From Bacteroidales bacterium (GTDB taxonomy: Bacteria > Bacteroidota > Bacteroidia > Bacteroidales > VadinHA17): 64,000 bases of DNA. Below are positions 37,814 to 45,508 of this stretch, piece after piece (position 1 is the first letter of the stretch; each line of letters opens with the position of its first letter). Location of the stretch: positions 1,860,001 to 1,924,000 of the forward strand of contig JADJLX010000005.1 in the NCBI GenBank assembly GCA_016709865.1. Reading direction: 5' to 3'. Below the pieces are notes generated by a model. That model worked only from the letters and a program-made list of their open reading frames with translations, was not told the DNA's origin and made no database searches. Made by a program: the position numbers and the translations under genes.

Positions 37814-37921
37814 AAAAGTATCTATGAGATACTTTTAAAGTATGCACTAGATACTTATAAGGTATTTATTTTAACCTAATCAGATACTTTTCAGGTATAT
37901 AGAAGTTGTGTAAAAAGTATC
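37814..37921. repeat. Iteron-like array of AAAAGTATC in both orientations
   Basis: The 9-mer AAAAGTATC occurs at 37814-37822 and 37913-37921, and its inverse GATACTTTT at 37828-37836 and 37883-37891, with weaker copies at 37837-37843 (AAAGTAT) and 37850-37856 (GATACTT). The first pair forms a perfect 9-5-9 palindrome. The block directly precedes the rep gene, as replication origins or autoregulatory operators do. Confidence 0.7.
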
Positions 37922-37946
37922 ATTTTATTGTAAAAAAGTTACTTGT

Positions 37947-38516
37947 ATGAAATATATCCCTTTAAATAAATTCCCGGAGTATGACGAAAATCCTTTCATG
38001 GAAAATGCTCTTGAGGAGATAAACAAACATTCAATTCAGAAGAAAGTATTTGTCAGAGGGAATAAATCAGTATTTAACCATGTAATAAACGACAATGGAG
38101 AAATTGTTGCACATAGCGCATTTTTGCGCACAATTGAGGTAGATGAAAGTCAATTCGTTAAAGTCTACCTAAGCCGGTTTGCAGCTTTCTATGATCTTAA
38201 TAAGGCTGCAATGAAGGTGTTCGGCTACATTCTTACAAAATGCGTAATACCCAATAAGGATATTTTATATATAGATTTTGGCGAAGCAAAGGATTTTACA
38301 GGCTATTCTGCAAATAATATAATTCGTGCCGGATTGTCTTGTCTTGTAGAACAGGGAATTATTGCCAGGTCAACAAATCCTTATAAATACTATATGAATC
38401 CATTAGTTGTGTTTAATGGCGACAGGATAACGTTTGCAGATTCTTATATTAAGAAGAAAAAAAAGATTTCTGATTCAAATAAGAACCAATTATCAATTTG
38501 GTCAGCGGAATTATGA
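37947..38516 (+). CDS. RepL-like plasmid replication/maintenance protein
   Basis: 189 aa. The segment LNKAAMKVFGYILTKCVIPN, then the helix-turn-helix region AKDFTGYSANNIIRAGLSCLVEQGIIAR, then YKYYMNPLVVFNGDR follows the winged-helix pattern of RepL and similar initiators: a replication helix, a recognition helix and a wing followed by a short NP..FNGDR block. It sits 25 bp after the iteron-like array, as expected for an initiator that binds it. The basic C-terminal tail (KKKKK) may aid DNA binding. A transcription-regulator role is the alternative. Confidence 0.6.
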   Translation: MKYIPLNKFPEYDENPFMENALEEINKHSIQKKVFVRGNKSVFNHVINDNGEIVAHSAFLRTIEVDESQFVKVYLSRFAAFYDLNKAAMKVFGYILTKCVIPNKDILYIDFGEAKDFTGYSANNIIRAGLSCLVEQGIIARSTNPYKYYMNPLVVFNGDRITFADSYIKKKKKISDSNKNQLSIWSAEL

Positions 38517-38534
38517 ATTATTAATAGTTTGGGT

Positions 38535-39362
38535 ATGAACTGTAACGAAGCCAAAAAAATTGACATAATTAGTTTCCTTGCAAAAAATGGAATTAATCCT
38601 GACTATAATCAAGGCGTCAACTATTGGTACAAATCTCCTCTCAGGGATGAAAATAATCCTTCCTTTAAAGTAAATTCTTATAAAAATCTCTGGTTTGACT
38701 TTGGAATCGGAGATGGCGGAGATATCATCAAACTTACAAGCTTGCTTTTTAAGGTTGATAGTTCGAATGCGTTAAAGATTTTATCTGTGAACCATTATTT
38801 TAGTCATCAAAAAGGCTTATATGAGGCAGATTCAAAGGTATTAATCACTAATGTAAAAGAAATATCAAATATTCAGCTAATTAACTACTTAGAATCACGG
38901 AAGCTAAATCTTAAACTGGCAAAAGAGTATTGTAAAGAAGTTTCATTTATTCTTAATGATAAAAACTTTTACGCTATTGGATTCCAGAACGAATCAAAAG
39001 GGTATGAACTCAGGTGCAAATATTTCAAAGGGTCCAGCTCTCCTAAAGATGTGACTCAAATTAAGAATAATGCTGATAAGCTCTTAATATTTGAAGGATT
39101 TATAGATTTCCTATCATGGTTTAGTTGCAAACTATTTTTTACTGGAAAGCATGATTACTTAATTCTAAATACTCTTTCATTCCTGAACAAAGGTAAAGCT
39201 TTGATAAAGGAATATAATGAAGTGTTACTCTTCCTGGATAATGATGAAGCTGGTAAGAAGGCTACTGCTGAACTTATTGGATCTAGTCTTTCTAAATGCA
39301 TCAATATGTCCACGGGTTATTCAGAATTTAAAGATCTTAATGATTCATTATTAAGAAGATAA
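38535..39362 (+). CDS. TOPRIM-domain primase-like protein
   Basis: 275 aa from the ATG at 38535 (a TTG two codons upstream is less likely). The N-terminal part (IDIISFLAKNGINPDY, YWYKSPLRDENNPSFKVN, NLWFDFGIGDGGDIIKL) is the zinc-finger-like primase start found in Bacteroidota mobile elements, with the zinc ligands lost. The TOPRIM domain shows LLIFEGFIDFLSW and LLFLDNDEAGKKA with the catalytic Glu and Asp residues. It probably primes replication of the element. It follows the rep gene by 18 bp. Confidence 0.8.
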   Translation: MNCNEAKKIDIISFLAKNGINPDYNQGVNYWYKSPLRDENNPSFKVNSYKNLWFDFGIGDGGDIIKLTSLLFKVDSSNALKILSVNHYFSHQKGLYEADSKVLITNVKEISNIQLINYLESRKLNLKLAKEYCKEVSFILNDKNFYAIGFQNESKGYELRCKYFKGSSSPKDVTQIKNNADKLLIFEGFIDFLSWFSCKLFFTGKHDYLILNTLSFLNKGKALIKEYNEVLLFLDNDEAGKKATAELIGSSLSKCINMSTGYSEFKDLNDSLLRR

Positions 39363-39417
39363 ATAGTCGCACTTTCATCTTAGTATGCTCAACGTTTCTG
39401 GTATTTTAAGTAAATTA

Positions 39418-39499
39418 TATAATATTTTTAAATATTTATAATATTTTATTATGTTATAATATTTAAAATATATTATTTTTATGTAATATTTATAATATT
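39418..39499. repeat. Phased AT-rich repeats (TATAATATT), possible parS/operator
   Basis: TATAATATT recurs at 39418, 39437, 39455 and 39491, that is at spacings of 19, 18 and 36 (2x18) bp. The array occupies the 168-bp region before parA. Such phased repeats are typical of partition centromeres or ParA autoregulation sites. Confidence 0.55.
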
Positions 39500-39530
39500 C
39501 ACAATATTTGCACTTTTATAAAGAGAATAA

Positions 39531-40271
39531 ATGAAGAAAATAGTTATTGCTAATCACAAAGGTGGAGTTGGAAAAACCACTTCATCAATAAACATTTCTG
39601 CCGGGCTCGCAAAAAAGGGAAAAAATGTACTTATTATAGATGCAGATCCTCAATCCAACCTTACAGAGAGCTTTGGCATTTTTGATCCCGTTAAAGATTT
39701 ATACGTTTCTTTCAGTAAAGGAGAACCGCTACCAATAATAAATGTCAAAAAGAATTTATCCATAGTCCCAAATTCTTTGAATTTCTCAGGAATAGAATTG
39801 GAAATTGCAGGAAGAATGCCAAGAGAGATTATACTAAAAGAACTTATGACAGGGCTTGACAAAACTTATGACTACTGTATAATAGATTGTCCTCCCTCAC
39901 TTGGCTTAATTACCCTTAATGCCCTGGTTGCTGCAGACGAGGTCTACATACCAATGGAAGCTGAATTTTTGGCATATAGGGGAATTGATTCGATTGTTGG
40001 AATTATAAATCTGGTTAAGAAGCACTTTAACCCTGGACTTAAGATAAAAGGAGTATTTTTCACAAAATATAATGAGCAAAGGGTTCTTACCAAAGAAATT
40101 AAAAACCAGATTAAAGGATATTTCGGCGACAATCTTATGAAAGCAGCAATAAGAGTTAATGTAGCACTGGCCGAGGCTCAATCAAGTGGGAAAGATATAT
40201 TTGAATATGACTCTAACAGTAACGGGGCAAAAGATTATATGAGCCTGGTAAATGAAATTATAAAAAATTAA
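39531..40271 (+). CDS. parA: ParA/Soj-family partition ATPase
   Basis: 246 aa. Deviant Walker A KGGVGKTTSS (10-19), Walker A' IDADPQSNL, and the Walker B region YCIIDCPPSLGLITLNAL. It lacks an N-terminal HTH, like the small type Ib ParA proteins. It moves or positions the element DNA together with a partner, most likely the next gene. The upstream repeats are a plausible centromere. Confidence 0.93.
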   Translation: MKKIVIANHKGGVGKTTSSINISAGLAKKGKNVLIIDADPQSNLTESFGIFDPVKDLYVSFSKGEPLPIINVKKNLSIVPNSLNFSGIELEIAGRMPREIILKELMTGLDKTYDYCIIDCPPSLGLITLNALVAADEVYIPMEAEFLAYRGIDSIVGIINLVKKHFNPGLKIKGVFFTKYNEQRVLTKEIKNQIKGYFGDNLMKAAIRVNVALAEAQSSGKDIFEYDSNSNGAKDYMSLVNEIIKN

Positions 40272-40274
40272 GTC

Positions 40275-40553
40275 ATGGCAAAGAAGAACTTTGATAACCT
40301 CACTAAGAACAGTCACCTGGGTGGAGGTTTAAGCAACCTGATTCCGGAAATGAACAATGAGCAGGAATCGAAAAAACCTAAGGTAGTTTACAAGGATGTT
40401 CCCAAGACTTTTCTAATGGTACTCGAAGATTATGAATACCTGCAAACCTATTCAAGATACATGGCTTTTCATAGCAACTCCAAATACCCCTTAAAGAGGT
40501 CCCTGAGCGATGCTATTAAGTTACTAAGGGAAGCTCACCCGGAAATACAATAG
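40275..40553 (+). CDS. Small predicted ParA partner (ParB-like, unknown family)
   Basis: 92 aa, starting 3 bp after the parA stop, so clearly co-translated. The N-terminus (KKNFDNLTKN, LGGGLSNLIPEM) is flexible. The C-terminal half (VPKTFLMVLEDYEYLQTYSR, YPLKRSLSDAIKLLREAHP) looks like a ribbon-helix-helix or helical DNA-binding unit. Position and size match type Ib ParB/ParG-like partners; the sequence itself is not a recognised family. Confidence 0.65.
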   Translation: MAKKNFDNLTKNSHLGGGLSNLIPEMNNEQESKKPKVVYKDVPKTFLMVLEDYEYLQTYSRYMAFHSNSKYPLKRSLSDAIKLLREAHPEIQ

Positions 40554-40563
40554 AATAAAAAAA

Positions 40564-40598
40564 GGCCCCTGAGATTCATTTTTCAGGGGTCTTTTTTC
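40564..40598 (+). terminator. Intrinsic terminator of the parA operon
   Basis: ggcccctga ... tcaggggtc (one mismatched end pair) followed by tttttt, 11 bp after the stop codon. Confidence 0.8.
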
Positions 40599-40613
40599 CT
40601 GGAGTAAAAAGAA

Positions 40614-40699
40614 AGAGGTGGCAGATGTGAAAGTTTATAATGTGAAAGTCAATGTCTGCAATACAACCATGATCGAGTGACCGGGTTTATGCCACCTCT
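40614..40699. repeat. Inverted repeat agaggtggca / tgccacctct in the convergent gap
   Basis: Perfect 10-bp arms at 40614-40623 and 40690-40699, with a 66-bp spacer that carries direct repeats (tgtgaaagt at two sites). It lies between the parA operon terminator and ssb. No gene. Confidence 0.45.
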
Positions 40700-40765
40700 A
40701 ATGTTCTAAGGTAAAATAATTTTAGGGTTTAAACAAAAAAAAGGGGGGTGTATACCCACCGAAAT

Positions 40766-41101
40766 TTACTTTTCTTCAGTTTTTACCTTACTTTGAAATT
40801 CTACTGTATCAACTGTACAGGTAAGAACCGCAATTGCTTTCTTAGCATCTTCTTTGTCGATGTAAGCCCTTGCTGAAACGTCGCCCTGTATGGTAACTTG
40901 AGTTCCAACTTTAAGGAAAGGGAAAACTTTTTCACGGTTCCATAGTGAACACTCGAACCATGTTGTTTCAGTGACTTTTTCACCGTTTTTAGCTGTGAAG
41001 TGTTTATCACAAGCAACGTTAAAGTTAAGAACTTTAGAATCACCAACCTGCGCAACTGGCTTCACTGAGCGAATGTTGCCTGTAAAAATTGTTACGATCA
41101 T
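40766..41101 (-). CDS. ssb: Single-stranded DNA-binding protein, short
   Basis: 111 aa, one OB-fold: MIVTIFTGNIRSVKPVAQVG, VLNFNVACDKHFTAKNG, TTWFECSLWNREKV and GTQVTIQGDVSARAYIDK. There is no long acidic C-terminal tail (it ends KVKTEEK), as is common in element-borne SSBs. It protects single-stranded DNA during replication or transfer of the element. Its upstream region resembles that of radC (see the repeat at 41171). Confidence 0.9.
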   Translation of the reverse strand: MIVTIFTGNIRSVKPVAQVGDSKVLNFNVACDKHFTAKNGEKVTETTWFECSLWNREKVFPFLKVGTQVTIQGDVSARAYIDKEDAKKAIAVLTCTVDTVEFQSKVKTEEK

Positions 41102-41170
41102 AGTAATAAATTTTTAAGTAAATAATAATATAATGCTGTAAACCAGCAATTTTACGTGAAGTGCAGCCTA

Positions 41171-41350
41171 CAAGAATAAATAAGGAAAAAAGGAAACGCA
41201 ATAAATAACATAGTGGCTTTATGGCGTAGTCTTTTGAGCGGGGCGGCATGTATTGCATTGGCCTCCATTTTAATCGTTAGGTTAAATTTATGGAAAAATC
41301 TGGTTAAATGACCATGAGGCTTAGCCGAATACCGCTATTCCTTAATTTGA
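41171..41350. repeat. ssb leader region, homologous to the radC leader
   Basis: The stretch 41102-41595 has no convincing gene. Its part 41171-41350 aligns along its length with 42130-42330: shared blocks include aaggaaacg, aataaata, cgtagtcttttgag and gattttaag in the same order. It lies just upstream of ssb and is therefore a likely shared promoter/operator or leader. The remainder, 41350-41595, holds nothing I can assign. Confidence 0.6.
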
Positions 41351-41595
41351 TTTTAAGTAAAAGCTGGCTGAAGCGTTCCCCCTGCCGAGCGAGGATCACA
41401 CAGCGAGGAACTTTTCAATTCACAAAGGGTGCAAAAGGAAAGTAGTTTTCAATTTGTAGCCTTCTTCATACAAACTGAAATCTCCTTTTTAGACAAACAT
41501 TCTTTATCTTCTGTGTTTGGCTAAAAACCTTGTGTAGGCAAAGCCTGCCTTTATTGATCTTTAAACACAAAAAAATACCCCGAAGGGTATTAATT

Positions 41596-42081
41596 TTATA
41601 TCTGACCTTCGTCAGCAAAGCTTCTGTAAAGATCTCTTTCAGGAGTGAGGATAATATGATCGAGGAGTTGAATGTCAAGGAGATTTCCAGCCTCTTTTAT
41701 TTTATTTGTTATTTTCAGATCGCTCTCGCTTGGATTGCTATTTCCTGAAGGGTGATTATGAGCGACGATTATTCCTGAAGCGTTAGCCTTGATGGCATAC
41801 TGGAAAATCAGCCGTACATCAGTTACTGTGCCGGAAAGTCCTCCTTCAGAGATCGTGGTAATTCCAAGGACCTTGTTTGCCCTATTTAGCAGGAGCATCT
41901 TAAAAGACTCCTTATGTTCAATTGAGTTTTGATTCCAGGAGTCGAAGAAGATCTTGTGTGCATCCCTGGAACAACTAACTACAAGGCGCTCCGAAGGTTT
42001 AACTTTAGTCACGTAGGTAAGAGTAACTTCTGCTACATGAAGAAAATCGATTGATTGCTGGGTGGACTGTGTGTTTTTCAT
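41596..42081 (-). CDS. radC: RadC-family JAB domain protein
   Basis: 161 aa. JAB/MPN zinc motif: HNHPSG at 108-113 preceded by IIVA, with Asp121 in the SxxxxxxSESD context. This is the short RadC form without the N-terminal HhH domain, as found on phage and integrative elements (RadC-type accessory proteins). It is probably a metal-dependent hydrolase, target unknown. Same strand as ssb, 494 bp upstream. Confidence 0.9.
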   Translation of the reverse strand: MKNTQSTQQSIDFLHVAEVTLTYVTKVKPSERLVVSCSRDAHKIFFDSWNQNSIEHKESFKMLLLNRANKVLGITTISEGGLSGTVTDVRLIFQYAIKANASGIIVAHNHPSGNSNPSESDLKITNKIKEAGNLLDIQLLDHIILTPERDLYRSFADEGQI

Positions 42082-42129
42082 AATACGATAGAATTAAGTT
42101 AAACAAAGTTTTTACCAGCGGACGAAAGC

Positions 42130-42330
42130 CAGAAGGACTAAATAAGTGCAAAAGGAAACGGAATAAATAGTGCAACGGTTTTATGCCGTAGTCTTTTGAG
42201 TGTGTTGGATGTTTGCGGGTATCGCCATCGTTTTAGGACTTATGGCTAACTTTGTAAAAAACTTGTTTATAGACGTGAGCCTAGGGCGAACACCACTTCT
42301 GAATTATGATTTTAGTCGTGTACCATTGTA
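42130..42330. repeat. radC leader region, homologous to the ssb leader
   Basis: See the region at 41171-41350. The stretch 42082-42559 is gene-free; an 80-codon frame inside it falls within the repeated leader and is rejected. Beyond 42330 a short GC-rich hairpin (aggcttc ... gaagcct, near 42396-42421) and an AT-rich run (42490-42540) are present. Confidence 0.6.
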
Positions 42331-42559
42331 CCGATCAAATCATCGCATTAGCGCTATGAAGGGTTTAGAACACACAGAAACTTTTTCAGCTTCGAGGCTT
42401 CCGAAGCGAAGCGAAGCCTGCAATATAGCGACACGGGAATAAATAATGTGATAGTAGAGAACACCACTTCAGTGAAATGCCCTTGAAATTTAAATGTTTA
42501 TAATATATCTAATAATTCTAATACATTATTTAAATATAATATCAACCCAAATTAAAGTG

Positions 42560-43399
42560 CTAAGCATTATTCCATGGTCCTTTCTCATAACCTTGTTTAT
42601 CTACTTGAGAAAGTACCTCATTCATTGAACCAGTTCTGTATCCCGTCAAATCAATTGTTATATACGTGAACCCTGATTTCTTACATATCTCTTCGAGTTG
42701 ACTCTTTAAACCCCAGGCTTTATCCATTTCAGAAGGAATAAATTCAAGACGAGCAAGATTGTCATGGCTTCGTATTCTAAACTGAGTAAATCCTAGTGTT
42801 CTGAATTCAAATTCTGCTACCGCAAGTCTGTCAAGCTTCACTTTTGTTATCTTTTCACCATAAGGAAAACGCGAAGCGAGACATGCATAAGACTGTTTGG
42901 TGGCAGTTGGGAGATTTAATATTTTTGAGAAATGACGGATATCTCCTTTAGTAAGTCCCGAATCTGCCAAAGGAGAAATTACACCTTTTTCCTTCTTTGC
43001 TTTCATTCCCGGACGAAAATCTTTAAGATCATCAGCGTTACTTCCATCAAAGACAACTTCAAAACCTTCTTTTTGAGCTATAAATTTAATTTTACCGAAC
43101 AGTTCGTTCTTACAATAATAACATCTGTCAGGCGGATTATCTGCGTAACCGGGAATATCAATTTCTTCAGACACAATTATCCTGTGTCTTATGCCGAGCA
43201 TTAATGCAAGAGACTTAGCTTCCTCAAGTTCATAAAAAGGGTAGGTACTTGATGTGGCAGTAATCAACAACAATTTGTCTCCATAAACATCTTTTGCCAT
43301 TCGGGCAAGAAACGTACTGTCGACTCCCCCTGAGAATGCTATGACCGCACTTTTATATCTGCCTAAAATGTCAAGAAGTTTAATACGGTTTTCTTCCAT
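42560..43399 (-). CDS. larE: ATP-dependent sacrificial sulfur transferase LarE
   Basis: 279 aa. PP-loop SGGVDST at 23-29, ALA-type continuation (ADNPPDRCYYCKNELFGKI), GSNADDLKDFRPG, and the sacrificial-Cys region QSYACLASRFPYG with Cys173, near the position of Cys176 in the Lactiplantibacillus enzyme. It inserts sulfur into the nickel-pincer nucleotide precursor. No larB, larC or lactate racemase gene is in the window. It lies 68 bp downstream of the nar cluster's last gene on the same strand and next to the mobile element. Confidence 0.93.
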   Translation of the reverse strand: MEENRIKLLDILGRYKSAVIAFSGGVDSTFLARMAKDVYGDKLLLITATSSTYPFYELEEAKSLALMLGIRHRIIVSEEIDIPGYADNPPDRCYYCKNELFGKIKFIAQKEGFEVVFDGSNADDLKDFRPGMKAKKEKGVISPLADSGLTKGDIRHFSKILNLPTATKQSYACLASRFPYGEKITKVKLDRLAVAEFEFRTLGFTQFRIRSHDNLARLEFIPSEMDKAWGLKSQLEEICKKSGFTYITIDLTGYRTGSMNEVLSQVDKQGYEKGPWNNA

Positions 43400-43467
43400 A
43401 TTTCAAAAAATTAAGTTTTCCTTATTTAGATAGCTATAATTGATTACAAAGAAGTATAAATATTCAT

Positions 43468-45489
43468 TTACTCGATCTCACTTTTTAGCTTGCATAATGA
43501 ATGATTCCATAAGACATCATGCATAAATGAAGGAAATATGATTTTGAGGAATTGGCTGGAGAAATTGAATCCGACGAAAATAGATAATAATTGCTCACCA
43601 TTAATTTCCTTATTTTCTTTTTTAAATCCATCGATTTCAAAAAGTAATATTCCACCTCGTCCGAATCCATCGAGAATCTCATAACGAATAGATTGACCGG
43701 GGATAGCATTTACAAGACGGAGGTTAAATGAAAGTGGTTTTAAGAAAATATTATAACGAATTATACTACCGGGTTCATTAGGTTCACCTGAAATTCTGCT
43801 CACCTTAATAAATCTTGGATTAAAATATTTCCTGCCATTATCCCCAAATTTACCTAATTCACTGAAGATCTTATCCTTGGGAGAGCTTATTCTGATCGTG
43901 TACATGCTTTTAAAATCCAATGATTTTATCTCCTTGCTATTCCAGAATTCGTTTATTATCCTTTCTGTCTTCTCTTCAAAAAGCTCCTTTGCGACACCGG
44001 TGGTAAGTCTGCTGAAATTACCCCATTTCAATCCAAATACTAATTCAGTAAAAGAATTGCGTAATGTGATAAAGAAACCGCCATATATTATTGACCATAG
44101 TGCAAAAGGGTGATACATATTTAAGATGATATTTCTATAATTGTCTTCTCCGCTTGCTATGTTCCAGAGTATTTTTTCAAGTTTCCTGTTCTTCCTTGCC
44201 TGTGTCTTCCTTTCAGTGATAACAGCCTGATAAATTATCCTGCTGAACAAAGAGTTGTTAAAGCATACTCTTATGAAAATAAACACAAGTTTCCCCAGTT
44301 TGTTATTTATCTTATATTTTCTTATAACTGATATATAACCAGCTTTCAAGCTTTTTTTATCAATGCCTCCTGAAAGGATCACCTCCGCAATTTTTACTGA
44401 TATTTCATATGCAGAACCTATACCGTCTTTATACAGATTGGAAGTAAACATATCACCAATAACTACAATTCTGTCTCCAAATGGTTCTTTTGCCACTCCT
44501 GTAGTCATAAATGGACTACAAACACAAATATTCTTTAATTTTAACCATTCCGGAAGTATGTTTTTAATATGGGGCAGGTGCATGAATTCATCTATTATCC
44601 GAAGGTTATCCTTTGGTTTTGCTTTATCGATGCATTTTCCAATTAAAACAACGGTAATATATTCTCCCTTGGGCACTATTGAGATCATCTCCAGTTTCAA
44701 GTTAGGGGAACCATGTAAAATAAAATAAAGTTCTCCCTTAATCTTTTGAATGAAATCATCATTTCCCATGGAACTTAATTCAAAAATGATGGTTTTTCTA
44801 ACCTGGGGAGGCTCGAACCCTGGTATAATCTTCTTTAGCCAGGAGACAGGATATTCTGTTTTATCCGGTCCATGACCTAATTTGCCATTCACCCCACCTG
44901 CAAACGCAACAAAATCTGTTTCTAGTTCCAGAGTATTGCCGTTATAACTTACAATAATTTTGCCCTCCTTGGAGTACCTAAGGTTAGTAACTTCAGCATT
45001 GATTATATTCGCCCCTTCCTTTGTAGCACTACTCAGCAGAAAGTTATCAAAATTATAATTGCTGTCAGTCCTTCCTTTTGGTCTGGATCCTCTGTAAACT
45101 GACTTAATATCTCTTAATACATCAAGAGATATTGTTTTCCAATCGGCAAATACATTGATAATTTCAGCAGTATCCAATATAATCTCGGGAGGCAAATCGA
45201 GCCCAAGGTCAGTTAAGGCATCACAGACTCTCGGGCTTAATCCTCCTGCACAATAATTGCACTCTCCGATGGAGCATTCATTAACAGTTTGTCCCTGGAT
45301 ACTCAATGTCGGTTTCTTTTCAAGAATGAAGACTTCAATTTTCCTGCCCAGCTTTTTAGCTTTTCTTAAAAGATTCAGAGCGAAAAATGAACCTGAAGGT
45401 CCGCCTCCGATTATGACCACTTTCGAACCATCGATCAGCTTCAATGTTTGGTAAGAATTTCCGGGAGGCTTTAAAATATCGAGGTTCAT
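43468..45489 (-). CDS. FAD-dependent oxidoreductase with C-terminal SRPBCC-like domain
   Basis: Start placed at 45489 (673 aa); the frame to 45540 would overlap the upstream gene. The N-terminal FAD fold shows VVIIGGGPSGSFFALNLLRK, then a Cys-rich segment CSIGECNYCAGG and LSPRVC, as in geranylgeranyl-reductase-like oxidoreductases near Nar clusters. FAD motif 2 is FGDRIVVIGDMF. From about residue 500 an SRPBCC-like domain starts (YTIRISSPKDKIFSELGKFG, then IPGQSIRYEILDGFGRGG). It is the last gene of the nar cluster, 19 bp after the TDT gene. Substrate unknown; a quinone or lipid-like ligand is conceivable. Confidence 0.75.
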   Translation of the reverse strand: MNLDILKPPGNSYQTLKLIDGSKVVIIGGGPSGSFFALNLLRKAKKLGRKIEVFILEKKPTLSIQGQTVNECSIGECNYCAGGLSPRVCDALTDLGLDLPPEIILDTAEIINVFADWKTISLDVLRDIKSVYRGSRPKGRTDSNYNFDNFLLSSATKEGANIINAEVTNLRYSKEGKIIVSYNGNTLELETDFVAFAGGVNGKLGHGPDKTEYPVSWLKKIIPGFEPPQVRKTIIFELSSMGNDDFIQKIKGELYFILHGSPNLKLEMISIVPKGEYITVVLIGKCIDKAKPKDNLRIIDEFMHLPHIKNILPEWLKLKNICVCSPFMTTGVAKEPFGDRIVVIGDMFTSNLYKDGIGSAYEISVKIAEVILSGGIDKKSLKAGYISVIRKYKINNKLGKLVFIFIRVCFNNSLFSRIIYQAVITERKTQARKNRKLEKILWNIASGEDNYRNIILNMYHPFALWSIIYGGFFITLRNSFTELVFGLKWGNFSRLTTGVAKELFEEKTERIINEFWNSKEIKSLDFKSMYTIRISSPKDKIFSELGKFGDNGRKYFNPRFIKVSRISGEPNEPGSIIRYNIFLKPLSFNLRLVNAIPGQSIRYEILDGFGRGGILLFEIDGFKKENKEINGEQLLSIFVGFNFSSQFLKIIFPSFMHDVLWNHSLCKLKSEIE

Positions 45490-45508
45490 GACTGATTTTA
45501 TATTTATG

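Larger units (their letters stand above)
36505..42559. mobile_element. Plasmid-like integrated element next to tRNA-Leu (boundaries approximate)
   Basis: About 6 kb of replication, partition and DNA-processing genes not found elsewhere in the window: excisionase-like HTH, RepL-like gene with iterons, TOPRIM primase-like gene, ParA with phased repeats, SSB and RadC. It starts just past tRNA-Leu and its terminator, a common integration site, and is more AT-rich than its flanks. No integrase, relaxase or tra gene and no second copy of the tRNA 3' end is visible, so it is either a remnant or lacks one end. The right edge is placed before larE by gene content only. Confidence 0.7.

Noticed and set aside
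42200..42442. 80-aa plus-strand ORF
   Set aside because: Lies in the repeated leader region of radC, with no family features or coding bias.
42082..42559. Second copy of the tRNA-Leu 3' end as right attachment site
   Set aside because: Searched by eye for the ggttcaagtcccgctccgggt sequence and found none.
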